Positions 52,614-62,973 of a stretch of DNA of 64,000 bases are shown here, one piece after another. Both the position numbers and the translations under genes were made by a program. Under the pieces are notes generated by a model. The model ran no database searches, was not told the DNA's origin, and saw only the letters and a list, made by a program, of their open reading frames with translations. This stretch comes from Pyropia yezoensis (taxonomy: Eukaryota; Rhodophyta; Bangiophyceae; Bangiales; Bangiaceae): assembly GCA_009829735.1 (NCBI GenBank), contig CM020620.1, positions 22,542,020 to 22,606,019 of the forward strand, read 5' to 3'. Each line of letters opens with the position of its first letter. Position 1 is the first letter of the stretch.

Positions 52614-53562
52614 GGCCGCGGAACGCACTGGCGGTTCCGCCGCCCACCTCGCCGCCATGATCACGGCCGCCCGCCGCCGTCGCGGGCGCCTTGACGGCGG
52701 CGCTCGCTGGCAGTTGCGCCGGGAGGGGCGACCTTTCTTCTGTCTGTGGCCCGCACTGCCGCCGTCGACGGCCTCTTTGACGGGCGCATCGACCCGCCCC
52801 GGCCGACGCGTAGGCGCCGTTGCCGCCGTTGCCATTGGCGGCGCCTGCTTGACGTGCCAGCGATACCGGTGGTTTGCCCGGTGCGCGCGTGCGGGCGGCG
52901 GGCGCCCCGCGCGCCGATGAGCAGGCGCCGCGGCATGGCGTTGCCAAGCAGGAGGCACGGTCCTACGGTCGGGGGGCACCGTCCGCTGAGAGGGCGCCGG
53001 CGGGTCTACGCCCGCCGCCGCGCCGCGCCATGCACGTTACTGCGCACGGCGGGCATGTTGCGGTGGCGCCGCGCCGCTGTCTGTCGGGGGGGGTGGCCAG
53101 CGAGCCGGCATCCCGCCTGGCCAAGCCCGCTTCCCCCCCACAGCCGCCTCCATCTCCGCCCCGCCATGCGTGTGGGTGAGCGCCTGCGCCGGCGGTGCCT
53201 GCGGAAGCAAACAAAACTGCCGCGGCGGGGCGGAGGTCGTGGCCCTGCGGTGTTGTGCCACCGCCGCACAGGTGGCCACCTTGGGACGTGCGAGCTGGGT
53301 GTGGACGCGTCGAAAGCCGCGAGAAAAACAGAGAAAAAAAAACGTGCACACACAGAAAAACTCAAGAACAACAGAAAGAACAAACACGCACAGCGCCAAG
53401 CGTCTACCGCGGTGGTCGGGGTGTGAACGTGCCACAGCGGCCGTCGCCGCCCCAGGCCTTCCGTCCCGCCCAGCAGCGCCCCCGTAATGACGCGGCCGTA
53501 GGTCACGAGGCCCCCCAGCGGCCTCCCGCGGGGCCAACCCAGACGACGTCAGCCGCCTCGTC

Positions 53563-53626
53563 GGCGGCAGCGGCAGCAAGGGTAGCGGCAGCGGCAGCGG
53601 CAGCGGCAACGGAAGCGGCAGCGGCG
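53563..53626. repeat. (GGCAGC)n hexanucleotide repeat
   Basis: AGCGGCAGCGGCAGC-type units, reverse complement in sense to 52455-52613. Confidence 0.75.
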
Positions 53627-55281
53627 GCGTAGGGTCCCCCCGGAGCGACGTGCCAGCGGCACACGGTGTGTGTGACGACGGCGGCAGACCCGCCGTCGCA
53701 GCAGACGCCGCCGACGCCGCCTCGGACGCCGCCCCCCGCCCTACATCCGCCCCGAGAAAGCCATGCGGACAGGTCTCCAACGGAGGCCGACGCCTCCCCA
53801 CTGGTGCGGCCGGCCGCCGCCGCCTGACAGGACCTGCGGCCTCAGCACTCGGCGGCGCCAGCATCGGCGCCGCGCACGACAACACCGGAGCAGCAGAGGG
53901 GTCGGCGGTAGGGCCAGCACAGGAAAACGGAGGTGGGGGGCACAGCGGCAGCGGCAGCGGCAACGGGTCCCGTGAGGGGGAGTGGCCACCAACACAGCGG
54001 CGCACGATGGAGGATCTCAGGGAGCAACGGGGTAACTCCGGCGGCAGATGCGGCAGGGACCTGCCACTGGCCCATGACCATAGGGGTGGCCACCCCTGCT
54101 ATAGCTGGGCCATGGCTGTCACGGCCGCGTGGGCCGCCCATCAGTCCGCGGTAAGTGCGGCTGCCCATCACCCCTGACGGACGACCCACTATCCCCTCCA
54201 ACACTCCTAGTTCCCTGGACGCTGCCGCCGCCGCCACCACCGCGGCCGCCGTCGTTGTCGACGCAGCCGCCGCAGCCGCCACCGCCGCTGCTGCCGCCGC
54301 CAACACTGCCGACGACGCCGTGCGCCCTCACGCAACGCTGCAGGGGTGCAACGTCGCAAGGGCAGCGGTAAAACGGCGGTAGGCACCCTTCACGTGCCAC
54401 ATAGCGGCTGCCGCTGGTAGGGCCCGAAGGGGTGCCGTGATGGCCAATGGCGGAGATCGGGGTGAGGCACCGGGTGGCATGGCGGTCGTGGCATCACCGG
54501 GCGACCAGCCGGGCGCCCGCGTCACAACCGCCGGGACGGCCACGCCGCCGGCCAAGACGGCGACCACTGGCGGGCCGTCGTCCGCGTTGGAATTGGGCTG
54601 CGCCAATCGAGGTATCCCACCCCCGCAGGGTGGACGACTAGCGGCAGACGCCCAAGCAGTTGCACGGCACCGCCGCCACCGGAGCCGTCGCATCAGAGTG
54701 TGGTGACCGTGGTGGTGGTTGTTGCCGCTCGGAAAGACCTACCCGCCGTCACCATTGCCCACGCCGCCGCAGCCGCAGCCGCCATCTCAGGCATGGTACT
54801 CCAGGCACAGCAGTGGTGGGATGGGGGTGACAGGATTTGCTGCGGCCGCTACCGCTACCACCCCCAGCGCTGTGGGGACCGCACCAAAAACACCACCTAT
54901 CGCGGGGTCGCGCATCCCCCGCCTATGCGTACGTGCTGAGGATGTCTCCCGACGAGCCCGCCAGCCGGTCCAACGCAGCATCGACGGGGATCGTCTCCCT
55001 CACCAACGCGTCGCCACCATCGTCGGCGTCGACGTTGACGCGGGCGTCCCCTCCACCGCGTAAGGCGGCGTCTTCATGGCAATGCCCATCAAGGACGCCA
55101 CGAACAGCGCCTCGCCTGGCCCCTGCCCGCCCGCTTCGGCGCCGATGGCGGCAAGCTGCGCTGCATCCCCGACCAGCCTTCTCGTCAGTCCCGGCAGTCG
55201 CCGCGGCCGCCACCGCTGGTAGCGGCATCACTCGGTCACGGGGCACCGGCGGCACCAGGATGGCCGGCGAAAAGCTTGCGG

Positions 55282-58200
55282 CTACGGGAGCACGCACCGC
55301 GCGAACACTACCGGGCCGTTTCTGAGTGCCAAACATACACCATCGGCCCCAGTAACGCAAACGTTGAAGACATTCGTCATGGAAGCAAAAGGGTGCACCT
55401 CACCAGAAGCAACATGCACGAGGAAGAGGGAACCGCGCGCGCACTGGACAAAGCAACGACCAGACCGATCCTCAAAAGGAGTCACCTTCGAAACAGCTCT
55501 GCCGAGGTCGAAAACATCTACAGCCCGACAATCACCATCAGTCGCAGGATCCCACAACCGCAGCGTTCCGTCCCACGACCCCGACACCACCCGCTGCACG
55601 GTCCCCCCACTCCCATCCCCGCCACCGCCCCCATCCACCTCCACCACACACACGCAGGTCACCGGACTCGTGTGACCCTCCAGCACCCGCATGCACTCCC
55701 CCCCGTCCACATTCCACACCCGCAGCGTATCGTCGGCTGACCCCGACACCACCCGCTGCACGGTCCCCACACTCCCATCCCCGCCACCGCCCCCATCCAC
55801 CTCCACCACACACACGCAGGTCACCCTACTCGTGTGACCCTCCAGCACCCGCATGCACTCCCCCCCGTCCACATTCCACACCCTCAGCGTACGGTCGGCT
55901 GACCCCGACACCACCCGCTGCACGGTCCCCACACTCCCATCCCCGCCACCGCCCCCATCCACCTCCACCACACACACGCATTGCACCCAATTCGTGTGGC
56001 CCTCGAGCACCCGCATGCACTCCCCCCCGTCCACATTCCACACCCGCAGCGTATGGTCAAAAGACCCCGACACCACCCGCTGCACGGTCCCCACACTCCC
56101 ATCCCCGCCACCGCCCCCATCCACCTCCACCACACTCACGCATTGCACGCTACTCGTGTGACCCTCCAGCACCCGCATGCACTCCCCCCCGTCCACATTC
56201 CACACCCGCAGCTTTCTGTCCCACGACCCCGACACCACCCGCTGCACGGTCCCCCCACTCCCATCCCCGCCACCGCCCCCATCCACCTCCACCACACACA
56301 CGCAGGTCACCTCTCTCGTGTGACCCTCCAGCACCCGCATGCACTCCCCCCCGTCCACATTCCACACCCGCAGCGTATGGTCGTCTGACCCCGACACCAC
56401 CCGCTGCACGGTCCCCACACTCCCATCCCCGCCACCGCCCCCATCCACCTCCACCACACACATGCATTGCACCAAACTCGTGTGACCCTCCAGCACCCGC
56501 ATGCACTCCCCCCCGTCCACATTCCACACCCGCAGCGTATCGTCGGCTGACCCCGACACCACCCGCTGCACGGTCCCCACACTCCCATCCCCGCCACCGC
56601 CCCCATCCACCTCCACCACACACACGCAGATCACCCTACTCGTGTGACCCTCCAGCACCCGCATGCACTCCCCCCCGTCCACATTCCACACCCGCAGCGT
56701 ATGGTCAAAAGACCCCGACACCACCCGCTGCACGGTCCCCACACTCCCATCCCCGCCACCGCCCCCATCCACCTCCACCACACTCACGCATTGCACGCTA
56801 CTCGTGTGACCCTCCAGCACCCGCATGCACTCCCCCCCGTCCACATTCCACACCCGCAGCTTACTGTCCCACGACCCCGACACCACCCGCTGCACGGTCC
56901 CCCCACTCCCATCCCCGCCACCGCCCCCATCCACCTCCACCACACACACGCAGGTCACCGGACTCGTGTGACCCTCCAGCACCCGCATGCACTCCCCCCC
57001 GTCCACATTCCACACCCGCAGCGTATGGTCGTCTGACCCCGACACCACCCGCTGCACGGTCCCCACACTCCCATCCCCGCCACCGCCCCCATCCACCTCC
57101 ACCACACACACGCAGGTCACCCTACTCGTGTGACCCTCCAGCACCCGCATGCACTCCCCCCCGTCCACATTCCACACCCTCAGCGTACGGTCGGCTGACC
57201 CCGACACCACCCGCTGCACGGTCCCCACACTCCCATCCCCGCCACCGCCCCCATCCACCTCCACCACACACACGCAGGTCACCTCTCTCGTGTGCCCCTC
57301 CAGCACCCGCGTGCACTCCCCCCCGTCCACATTCCACACCCTCAGCGTACGGTCGGCTGACCCCGACACCACCCGCTGCACGGTCCCCACACTCCCATCC
57401 CCGCCACCGCCCCCATCCACCTCCACCACACACACGCAGGTCACCTCTCTCGTGTGCCCCTCCAGCACCCGCGTGCACTCCCCCCCGTCCACATTCCACA
57501 CCCGCAGCGTATGGTCGTCTGACCCCGACACCACCCGCTGCACGGTCCCCCCACTCCCATCCCCGCCACTGCCCCCATCCACCTCCACCACACACACGCA
57601 GGTCACCGCACTCGTGTGGCCCTCCAGCACCCGCACACAATCCCACCCGTCAACATTACACACCCGCAGCGTACGGTCCGAGGACCCCGCCACGAGGAGT
57701 GGACGGCCGTTGTCGTCACGCACTACGCAGCTGCAGTACACCGAAGAGCTGTGCCCTGCCAGGATCGCCACTTCCTGCTGCAGCGGTAAGGCCCCGGCAT
57801 GCAGTAGATCCAGATATGGTGCTTCGAAGTCTGCTCGGGCACCTGCCATCAGATGACGTAAGTGGTCGTGCGTGACGTGACCAGCTGGCGCAGCGGCTCG
57901 CAGCCTCTCGGCGATCTCAAACGCCACCACCTGCAGGGCGGGTTGGCCAGTCTCAAACGCGGCCGCGAGACCCCCCTCCACGACCGTGGCGATCCGCATC
58001 AGCAGCGGCTCCCCAGACACCCGACAGTCGGCCCGGTAACCCACTGCCGTGTTCCCGCCGCGGTCGACACGCGACGTAATCCACCGCCAATCGCACAGCA
58101 GCCACACCAGCTCCTGCTGCAGCTGCTGCCCCCCCGCGTGCAGGTGATAGCACATAGCGTGTTCAATGTAGCCGTCGGCCGGCACGTCCCACCACCGCCG

Positions 58201-60624
58201 ACACTGAACGGCGGTCCCTCCACCGGGCGTGGGTGGCAGCGTGCCCCGAAGACGATCTCCGTACCCATCAACCAGCTTCTTGTGATGACCCTGCCGCTCT
58301 TCTAAGATCGGCACAAGACGGGCGTGAACCCAATCGACCACTAGATCGTGAAGGCCGACCACCATCGTGTCAGTCCCATCTCTCTGTCGCACTGTCACCA
58401 GCGATAAATTGGCAATGTCACGAAAATGTAACTCTGCGTCCTTCTCCTCCATATCCCACAAGGCCGCCAGTGCCGACAACGGTAGCCAGTCTTGCTTCCT
58501 TATCACACAAAGCTTCCTGTAGAGGCTAGCGTTCAGGCTCACGCCATCGTTGGGGTCTTCGTCGCAGAGCTGATCGTAGCTGGCTCGAAAGGCCGCCCAC
58601 GGCAAGCCGTCGGCCGAGGAAGACTCGCGCCGCAGCGCATCGCGATATCCCTCGGCAGCGGCCGCCCATCCCTTGGCGCACACCAACGACCCCAGCAGCG
58701 CTAAAGCAAGCGGCAGCCCCGCGGCCGCCTCAACCAGCTCTGCTAGCGCCCTTTCCTCAACCTCATTTCGGGTGCCCTGCAGGGACCCGTCGCGTCTAGC
58801 GTACGCCAGCAGCAACTTCTTCGCGTCCTGTCGCTGCCACTGTTGGACGCGCACGAGGCATTCGGAGCTGGCGCGACGCGCGACGATCCCTGACCTCGTG
58901 GTGAAGAGCAGACAGCAGCGTCCACATCGCGGGTCCCGCACGGCGCTTACACAGTGCCGCGCCAGCTCGTCACTCCAGCAGTCGTCCACGACGACCAAAA
59001 CGCTCTTGTCCGCTAGCGCTTCCCGCAGCCGATCAGCGGCCCTTTCAATGGACGGTGCCGTCACCTTCTCCTCCAATACGCAGGTAGCCACCGCCAGCAT
59101 GCACTCGATTGCACGAGCAGAGTCCGCCTTTCGGCCGAGCCTCACCCAGTACACACCTTCAGGGTAGAGCTTTCCATCGTCCGCGACCCGCGCAGCCACC
59201 AACATAGACACTGTTGTCTTACCGATGCCCCCCATTCCGTGGGTGCTGGCCACAATCGCGCACGTGCCCGTAGACGATGGCGTTGGCTCGCGCACCACAA
59301 CCTGCCATAGCCGAGCCCACGGCTGATGGGCGTCAGCTTCACTCCACGTGGCGATGGTGGGGTCCGACATACGAGGCAGAGCAACCAGGGAGCGCGCGTC
59401 CGCCAAAGCCTGCGCTTGCTCGTCCCGCGCGGTGGTCAAAAGATGGTGCAAGGTCGCGATACCCACGTTCGAGCCAAGACTGTCTCGCAGCTCCCTGACC
59501 GCCAATTTACATGCCGACACCTGTTTCCCCACCTTCAGGTCCGCGTCCCGGCCATGCGCGGGCACCGCTTGGCGCACACGGCCACCCAACGACAGAGACA
59601 GGTGCATCAGCTTCCCGGTCAGCGCGTCCAGGCTTCCAGCCAACGCGCCCATCTCCTTCAGCAGTGGCTCTGCATTGGCTGACTCTAATTCCCGCAGGCA
59701 ACCAATGCCTGGGAGCAGGGTCGAGCGCATCGTCTCCAGCAGGCGCCGGACTTCCTGTCGCAAATCCTCAGCAACGCCCCCCATCGCTGCGATGGACGCA
59801 CACACACGCACGCCTGTCAACAGCGTCCCAGCGACAAACGCCACGCACGCGCCCCCCGACGTAACCGCGTTAAACACATCGTCATTCAGCAAAGCAGTCA
59901 CCACCCCTACAGCCGGTATGAAGATATTCGACTCTTTGAGCCGTCCACCGACGGCGTCGGCCAGCGCCCAAACGCCGCCGACTCGTGGACGAGCAGAGGG
60001 GCTAGCCGCACTGCCCCCCCCCCCGCCACCATCCCCGAGGACTCGCTCCCACACCACCGTCAGGGGCACCGCGCGTATCACCATCTGGCGCTCCCACTCG
60101 TCCGCAACGTTCCGTGTCGCCGCCTCAAAGACGACTGAGTCAAACGCAGGCGGCGACACCGGCGACCGCACCGTGACCCTCCACCCCGCACCGCCCACGG
60201 CGGACGTGCCACTGTCCACGCACTTCACATGCACGTCGAACGAGCGAGTCCCATCGGTCGTGTCGCGGACCAGCGGACAAAAGCTCCAGCCCCGCTGGGC
60301 GCCACCCGTCGTTGGCAATGGGTCCCCCGGCACCGGCGCCTCCTCCCCGTCGACCGCCTCCCGCCAGTACAGGCCGCATTGCAGCCACACGTCGACCAAA
60401 GGCTTGCGGGCCGCACTCCAGGGCAGAATGCGCTTGAATGGGCCCACCATCTTGTCCCTGCGGCTCGGGTTGGCGACCAGACGGAGGCGCCCCGCAAACG
60501 GTAGCTGCAACGCCCGCCACCCCTGCATGTCGTCGTCGTCCGGCAGCCCATAGTCCCGTGGCGCCGCCGCCACGTGAGACGGCCCGCTACCGCCCGTGGA
60601 GAGCGCCTTGGAGCGACGGCCCAT
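55282..60624 (-). CDS. NLR-like protein: PH-like - helical - NB-ARC - 14 WD40 repeats
   Basis: 1,780 aa, one open frame, from ATG 60624. The frame stays open to a GTG at 61215, but that part encodes a poly-Gly tract and may be leader. Residues about 34-185 resemble a PH domain (ending FEAATRNVADEWERQM). 230-310 is helical with a hydrophobic stretch (VFNAVTSGGACVAFVAG), as in HeLo/MLKL-like signalling domains. NB-ARC: P-loop GMGGIGKTT 463-471, kinase-2 LVVVDDCW (D547, D548), LLFTTRSG, GLPL 636-639, LHDL 758-761 in the MHD position. WD40: unit 1 at 957-1001, then 13 near-identical 54-residue units at 1002-1703, and a 77-residue tail. APAF-1/STAND logic would be ligand sensing by the propellers, nucleotide exchange, oligomerisation and N-terminal signalling. 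Likely an innate-immunity or allorecognition receptor; this is inference. Confidence 0.85.
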   Translation of the reverse strand: MGRRSKALSTGGSGPSHVAAAPRDYGLPDDDDMQGWRALQLPFAGRLRLVANPSRRDKMVGPFKRILPWSAARKPLVDVWLQCGLYWREAVDGEEAPVPGDPLPTTGGAQRGWSFCPLVRDTTDGTRSFDVHVKCVDSGTSAVGGAGWRVTVRSPVSPPAFDSVVFEAATRNVADEWERQMVIRAVPLTVVWERVLGDGGGGGGSAASPSARPRVGGVWALADAVGGRLKESNIFIPAVGVVTALLNDDVFNAVTSGGACVAFVAGTLLTGVRVCASIAAMGGVAEDLRQEVRRLLETMRSTLLPGIGCLRELESANAEPLLKEMGALAGSLDALTGKLMHLSLSLGGRVRQAVPAHGRDADLKVGKQVSACKLAVRELRDSLGSNVGIATLHHLLTTARDEQAQALADARSLVALPRMSDPTIATWSEADAHQPWARLWQVVVREPTPSSTGTCAIVASTHGMGGIGKTTVSMLVAARVADDGKLYPEGVYWVRLGRKADSARAIECMLAVATCVLEEKVTAPSIERAADRLREALADKSVLVVVDDCWSDELARHCVSAVRDPRCGRCCLLFTTRSGIVARRASSECLVRVQQWQRQDAKKLLLAYARRDGSLQGTRNEVEERALAELVEAAAGLPLALALLGSLVCAKGWAAAAEGYRDALRRESSSADGLPWAAFRASYDQLCDEDPNDGVSLNASLYRKLCVIRKQDWLPLSALAALWDMEEKDAELHFRDIANLSLVTVRQRDGTDTMVVGLHDLVVDWVHARLVPILEERQGHHKKLVDGYGDRLRGTLPPTPGGGTAVQCRRWWDVPADGYIEHAMCYHLHAGGQQLQQELVWLLCDWRWITSRVDRGGNTAVGYRADCRVSGEPLLMRIATVVEGGLAAAFETGQPALQVVAFEIAERLRAAAPAGHVTHDHLRHLMAGARADFEAPYLDLLHAGALPLQQEVAILAGHSSSVYCSCVVRDDNGRPLLVAGSSDRTLRVCNVDGWDCVRVLEGHTSAVTCVCVVEVDGGSGGDGSGGTVQRVVSGSDDHTLRVWNVDGGECTRVLEGHTREVTCVCVVEVDGGGGGDGSVGTVQRVVSGSADRTLRVWNVDGGECTRVLEGHTREVTCVCVVEVDGGGGGDGSVGTVQRVVSGSADRTLRVWNVDGGECMRVLEGHTSRVTCVCVVEVDGGGGGDGSVGTVQRVVSGSDDHTLRVWNVDGGECMRVLEGHTSPVTCVCVVEVDGGGGGDGSGGTVQRVVSGSWDSKLRVWNVDGGECMRVLEGHTSSVQCVSVVEVDGGGGGDGSVGTVQRVVSGSFDHTLRVWNVDGGECMRVLEGHTSRVICVCVVEVDGGGGGDGSVGTVQRVVSGSADDTLRVWNVDGGECMRVLEGHTSLVQCMCVVEVDGGGGGDGSVGTVQRVVSGSDDHTLRVWNVDGGECMRVLEGHTREVTCVCVVEVDGGGGGDGSGGTVQRVVSGSWDRKLRVWNVDGGECMRVLEGHTSSVQCVSVVEVDGGGGGDGSVGTVQRVVSGSFDHTLRVWNVDGGECMRVLEGHTNWVQCVCVVEVDGGGGGDGSVGTVQRVVSGSADRTLRVWNVDGGECMRVLEGHTSRVTCVCVVEVDGGGGGDGSVGTVQRVVSGSADDTLRVWNVDGGECMRVLEGHTSPVTCVCVVEVDGGGGGDGSGGTVQRVVSGSWDGTLRLWDPATDGDCRAVDVFDLGRAVSKVTPFEDRSGRCFVQCARGSLFLVHVASGEVHPFASMTNVFNVCVTGADGVCLALRNGPVVFARCVLP
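55516..57629 (-). repeat. 13 tandem 162-bp coding repeats (WD40 units 2-14)
   Basis: The word CGTGTG(A/G)CCCTC recurs every 162 bp exactly, from 55669 to 57613, with no indels. Units are almost identical except at two clusters: the residues after GHT (SPV, SRV, NWV, SSV, REV, SLV, SAV), and the SGS-x-D-x-x-L strand (WDGT, ADDT, ADRT, FDHT, WDRK, WDSK, DDHT). Each unit contains a Gly-rich insert (EVDGGGGGDGS) not found in usual 40-43 residue WD40 units. Confidence 0.97.
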
Positions 60625-60908
60625 GGCGCCCGTCGAGCCCAGAAGCGCACGGCCCCACCACCACCAGCGGCACGCGGGCCACGGCCCACGCGCGCACCCC
60701 TCCCGCGTTGCGTCGCACCAGCGACACCGCAAACTGCCGAGCGTCAGCACCGCGCCAAGCACACACAACAGCCGATCCCGGGTGCCGCCGCTGCCGCCGT
60801 ACCGCGCCGCCGCCAAAGGCCGCGGCGGCCACCCCGTCTCCGGGGCCGCCACGCAATGGTCCCCAACTCTGCTCCGCAAGGCACCGCCGCCTTCAACGAC
60901 GGATCCCC

Positions 60909-60988
<80 letters not shown>

Positions 60989-61215
60989 ACGATGACACCG
61001 CCGCCGACGATGACGACGAGTGCACACCCCGCCGCCGCGTCTACCACGCGCGCGTGCACGCCCACGGCCGTCGCGCACACGCACCCGCGCCGAGCGCGAC
61101 GACCGCCACCGTCGCGGGAACGCTTGCGACGCCCACCGCGCGGTGCCACGGGCGCCGAGGGGTGCGCGCTCCAAGTGGCCCTGTGCACGCGACGCGTGGG
61201 CTGGTGGGCCCACAC
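60625..61215 (-). promoter_or_regulatory. Leader or N-terminal extension of the NB-ARC/WD40 gene
   Basis: In frame with the gene but lacking an ATG. It contains the triplet repeat at 60911-60988 and Arg/Trp-rich low-complexity codons. A 5' UTR or promoter is more likely than protein; an upstream exon with its own ATG cannot be excluded. Confidence 0.4.
60911..60988 (-). repeat. (CCG/GGC) triplet repeat, 26 units
   Basis: Perfect run of 78 bp, 287 bp upstream of the preferred ATG of the NB-ARC/WD40 gene. It would encode poly-Gly if translated in the gene's frame. Confidence 0.95.
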
Positions 61216-62973
61216 ACACCCGGCACAGATGGGCGAGCAAAAAGAGACAAGATGGGGGCTCCGTGGCCCTACCCTGGGCCGTGTGCCCCGGGCGGTGGTT
61301 GGCGAGCACTGTCAGCGGCCCACCACCGGAGCGCCCAAGCATCAGAGACTGGCCGTCGCGCAACGCATCCCCCCCCCCCCAGCCGGCAGCAAAGGGTGTG
61401 TCGGCTCCCCACTCGGGCGGGGCGTTGCGGGCCACTTGGAATCAAGACGGGAGAGTCCTTGTTTGTCCTGTAGACGACACGAGCCCCGGCCGTCGCGAAT
61501 CCGGTCAGCGTACTGTACACAGCCATAATCGTCACCTTGTGAGATTTTGACAACGAGGGCCCCCTTTTGTTGACCTGCCGATCAGGCCACGATCGCCCTG
61601 TGAGACCTCAACGAGGTCTGCGTACGTTCGACATTGATGCCTTTTTCGATGTCGTGTGTTTGGAGGCAACGAAGACAACGAGAACACTATTGTGCATCCC
61701 CCAAAAAGTAGACGTGTCGCAGTCGTGAACGTGCAATTCGTGTGCACCACATGCTTGGCACGTGCGTGGAAGCTGTAAATTTTCAAGCAATTCGTGAGCA
61801 CTCGTGCACAATGGGTGACTCTCATTCGCTGCACCATATCGATCGCGAGATGGCTTCTCGTCCCAACCCCGTGTCCCTGCAAGAGCAGCGGAACATTGCC
61901 CAAGAGATGGAAGAATGGGGACCAGATCAGGCGACAGCACACCACCCAGGGAGAGGGGTGCTCTGTTCGTGTCTGGCCCGGAACGAAAAAAACATGAAGA
62001 CCCAGGACGGGCGCGACCCTAGCTCGCTCTGTGTGGCTCAGAACCTTTCTCCGGTCCAGCGGACAGAAAATTCCTTGGCAGGGAGGCCGATCGTGCACCA
62101 GTTCCTGCCGCAGTTGTGCACCCGAGAAAAACCACGTGCCTGCCTGGCCGCCGGGCTTCAGTGATGCCTGTGAGGCCAGCAGGAGCAGAGATGTGTGCTG
62201 ACTGACCGGCAGAAATCAGCCTCGGCTGAGATCGCGCCGTCCACTGCTGTTGCGACTCCAGGCCCTCCAGGGCCGCTGATTGTGCTTGGGATGCACGTGC
62301 TGATGTGGACCTTGCGTGACGCCTCTTAGTCTTTGACTGGTACTAAAAATATATCTTTATATCTCATCTTGCCGATGTACGCATGTACATGCTTTTGAAA
62401 AGAACTAAGCGCGTAGAAAAGGCAGCAAGACTCAAAGCAGTCTTCGTCGCACCAGGCTCACCGGTGCTGATTGGCCACTTGGGCCCGAAATGCGTGTTTG
62501 CATCCAAAACAATCCAAGGCACTGGGCTCAAGCGACCCGCTTCTGCCGCGTCTCTGGGCGCCCTGGGGCAGGCTGCGAAGTGGGCGGCTCAAAGTGCCTG
62601 ACCTGGCGTCAATCCACTCTGTCCGTGAGCAGGATGCTTCATTTCGTGGAGATCGCGCGGCCGGTTCGTCCTTCCACGGAGCCCTTCGTGACCACCCTGG
62701 AAGAGCACTACCTGCGGGTTGGACGTCGGATCCCGTGTGACGCAGCACAGCCTCTGCCAAACCGCGCGCTGGGGCGAGCGCGACGGTTATTAGAATTTAT
62801 TAATATTATGTCGCTGTATATTTTGCAAATTGGAAATTTGAAGAAAATCCGTAGTAGGTCAAGTTCGGTCGCTGGCGGTCGTGGCCGGTTCCTGGCCAAG
62901 TCGCCAGACCAAGTCAACTCGTGGACATTGGGTGTCGGCGCTGACGCGTTCAGCGTCCCTCCTCCATTCAAGC
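61216..62973. other. Intergenic region, no gene called
   Basis: GC-rich to about 61480, then of mixed composition. Overlapping unsupported frames lie on both strands at 61532-62164. An AT-rich segment at 62795-62860 precedes the transposase. No terminal repeat of the DDE element was recognised. Confidence 0.4.

Larger units (their letters stand above)
48468..55281. other. Extreme GC-rich low-complexity region, no gene called
   Basis: Dominated by imperfect GCC/GGC, GCCGCT and G- or C-homopolymer runs. Long open frames exist on both strands in several frames at once (for example 49433-50554 against 49379-50515 and 50437-51465), all Pro/Arg/Ala/Gly-rich. That is the pattern of stop-poor composition, not of genes. 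Embedded repeats are listed separately. The last 500 bp up to 55281 would include the NB-ARC/WD40 gene's 3' flank. Confidence 0.6.

Noticed and set aside
48800-54700. Long open frames on both strands (up to about 500 codons)
   Set aside because: They overlap in several frames and are Pro/Arg/Ala/Gly-rich simple sequence, explained by GC bias and triplet repeats. No domain or plausible start.
55516-57629. CRISPR-like regular array
   Set aside because: Unit is 162 bp without unique spacers and encodes WD40 blades in frame.
55349-57856. Plus-strand open frames rich in Thr/Pro/His
   Set aside because: They are the opposite-strand shadows of the 162-bp WD40 repeats and repeat with the same period.
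61532-62164. 188- and 140-codon frames on opposite strands
   Set aside because: They overlap each other and show no domain; the plus-strand one lacks an ATG at its first codon.
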